From Liolophura sinensis (lineage: Eukaryota; Mollusca; Polyplacophora; Chitonida; Chitonidae): 64,000 bases of DNA. Each line of letters opens with the position of its first letter. Within the stretch, counting starts at the first letter, position 1. Shown here piece by piece: positions 62,160 to 64,000 of this stretch. Both the position numbers and the translations under genes were made by a program. The notes under the pieces are model-generated. The model was not told the origin of the DNA. It did no database searches and saw nothing but the letters and a program-made list of their open reading frames with translations. Location of the stretch: NCBI RefSeq assembly GCF_032854445.1, contig NC_088300.1, forward strand, positions 76,933,966 to 76,997,965, in the 5' to 3' direction.

Positions 62160-64000
62160 ACCAAACTAGACACTGACACCAAAATCTGATCCTCCTCTCA
62201 CAAAAAAGAGAAAAATTTGCTATCACTGTTGGTTTAACAGTATATGACACACTTCTGGTTTGGTTAGATGCTTAGGTTATACATGATGTATATTAATTTC
62301 TATACTTTACCAGTAAAGAAGTATAACCGTGTTTAACAAATTATATGCCAATTTAAGGAAATAAGCACTTGCAGCTGGGAACAATATCAAGGGCGTAAGA
62401 AGCGGGGGGCCAAGGGGACCATGCCCCCCCTCCCCCCAGTTTCAAACGTGGGGGAAGGGGGGAGGGGAATATATCTTTTGACCACCCACCTACCCCCACC
62501 CCACCCCCTTTTCGGGTTCCAGAAATTTCCGTCCTTGGGCCTACATATTTATATATGTTTATATGTTAGCTCCCTTAGATGGGACTCGTCAGTTGATTGA
62601 AATGGAGCCGCCTGACAAACTTCGTCGAGTTCAACGGTCGATAGATTCCTTTTTATGACATCTGCAAATCGAACTTCGTTGTCTAGCAATACAAGCCCCT
62701 CCACAAGCAAACAAAATCAGGCACTAATATCAAGTGGCAATCTGTAATAATGGTTGGAGTGGTTTTCTTTCCTCAAAGTAGTTTGCAATGAGGATTGGTC
62801 TAAGAACGCATTTATAACTGCCGCTTTATGTAGTTTTGAATAAATATATTTACATGACAGAAACGTGCTGTGCACTGGCACCTATTGTGTCTGATGTATA
62901 CGTCTACATAGAATGCAATTTTTCTCATGCGTTTAGCTCGGCTCAAAATAATCTTCAAAATAAATCCAACCACCTTGACATTTTTCACGACAGGCTGTTC
63001 ATTTTATGGTTTTCCTTTCTTTTTAAGAGAATTACTCAGCGTAGTCAGTTTTTGAAGTACAAATGTTCATGCCACATATACTGAAATGAAAATCTTTTTT
63101 TAATAAAAATTTTTCTGCGTCGCTTTTGTATTTTCTGCATCCATGCAACTGTGGCTGCAATTGTCATAAGGTTGTAAATTTTGATTATTTCTCAAAGATT
63201 TTGCTTTTCCAGATCACATGATCTAGTGTCACCAAGTTATATATATATACCTGTTTATCCAAACTGATAATGTGCCAAAATTACATAGGTCTATGTAGGT
63301 TTGCTTGTTTTAACTTTCAGTACACATATAGAAGTAGCATATATTAATATATACAATTCTCCAATGGAAGGGCAAATCATGTACAGTGTAATCTGACAAA
63401 AAAGTGGAACTTCAAATTCTTTTTTTCTAATTTAGTGACTGTGTTTCAATGCGATGAAGTTGCAGTTCTATTCCGCCCACAAAGCAGAAGAATTAATATA
63501 TTCGTACAATATATGCACTCATCGGTGTTGAGTTAATTATTTCATTATGGTTTATCATCATTCCAAGATCATTTCACTTAGGAATGGTTGCAAGATTCAT
63601 CAGTGAAGGAAAGACAAGTAACCGTTGTAACCACCGACTTTGGCACATTACTGACAATTCCCCTAAATCAGATGCACGCCTTTTTTCTGAGCCAAAGGCC
63701 TGATCAAAAAGTATATGTATACATGTGAATGACATTGATTTCAATCGAAAGCAAGCCAGCGCAAATAAGCTGGCAAGTTTACCACCAAGGTCCAGTAAAA
63801 ACATGGATGTTTCTTTCTACCGATTCTCCTCCACACGACTTAAATGCTTGTATTAGTTAATCTACACCAACCTTTCTCCGACATGCATAAATTTAATGTT
63901 GAATTCTGGATAAATTGTTACAATGTTCTTTGTTGACCCTTGGTTCTCCAAGCCAAGCAAAACAATTGACCTTAACGTCTATTTCAATTTTTTCAGACTG
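62160..64000. other. intergenic, no gene recognised
   Basis: Contains a G/C-run element at about 62398-62520 (alternating runs of G and C such as 'gcggggggccaaggggacca'), probably a dispersed repeat, and a short ATG-started frame at about 62603-62659 (MEPPDKLRRVQRSIDSFL) that is too short to call. The rest is AT-rich with short open frames only. Confidence 0.4.

Noticed and set aside
61880-62176. 98-codon open frame with tryptophan-rich segments
   Set aside because: No recognised domain; it contains a diverged internal duplication and regulatory-looking motifs. I cannot exclude it, but do not support it as a gene.
62603-62659. Short frame ending RSIDSFL, reminiscent of the start of hAT-type transposase-like proteins
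   Set aside because: Eighteen codons only, with no further match downstream.

Overview
The window is animal nuclear DNA: intron-rich genes with GT-AG (and one GC-AG) introns, AT-rich introns, many minisatellites, and about a dozen copies of a tRNA-derived SINE with an (AAAT)n tail of the kind abundant in molluscs. A mollusc (bivalve or gastropod), or at least a lophotrochozoan, is the best guess. There are no bacterial, phage or CRISPR features. Genes were found by reading conserved protein segments and joining them at splice sites. Reading frame carries cleanly through every junction of three of the four genes.

Layout. (1) 1039-9602, plus strand: the 3' seven exons of an SLC17-family (sialin-like) anion transporter; its first exons lie left of the window. 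(2) 9603-15550: gene-poor, with 42-bp and 18-bp minisatellites. (3) 15753-36296, minus strand: a complete 20-exon NOC3L (nucleolar complex protein 3), 772 codons, with seven large intronic arrays including a 3.3-kb array of 62-bp units. (4) 36596-47389, plus strand: a complete 16-exon DDX51-type DEAD-box helicase, 758 codons. NOC3L and DDX51 start 300 bp apart, head to head, and both act in 60S ribosome assembly. (5) 47976-56357, minus strand, tail to tail with DDX51: TAF8, a TFIID subunit, six exons. Its sequence here carries apparent one-base frame breaks in exons 2 and 4. (6) 56600-64000: no recognisable gene; a few promoter-like motifs, a hairpin and degenerate repeats.

Most interesting observation. 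Several intronic minisatellites are made of copies of an exon edge together with its splice site. NOC3L exon 8 (53-bp units) and exon 15 (94-bp units) and TAF8 exon 4 (about 39-bp units) have arrays grown from the exon 3' end plus 5' splice site. TAF8 exon 6 has an array of about 54 units of 57 bp grown from the 3' splice site. SLC17 exon 3 has two dispersed diverged copies of its acceptor and first bases. Three genes therefore carry arrays of decoy splice sites beside the real ones. DDX51 also has a coding version of tandem expansion: four 14-residue repeats at the end of exon 10, between helicase motif III and the second RecA domain.
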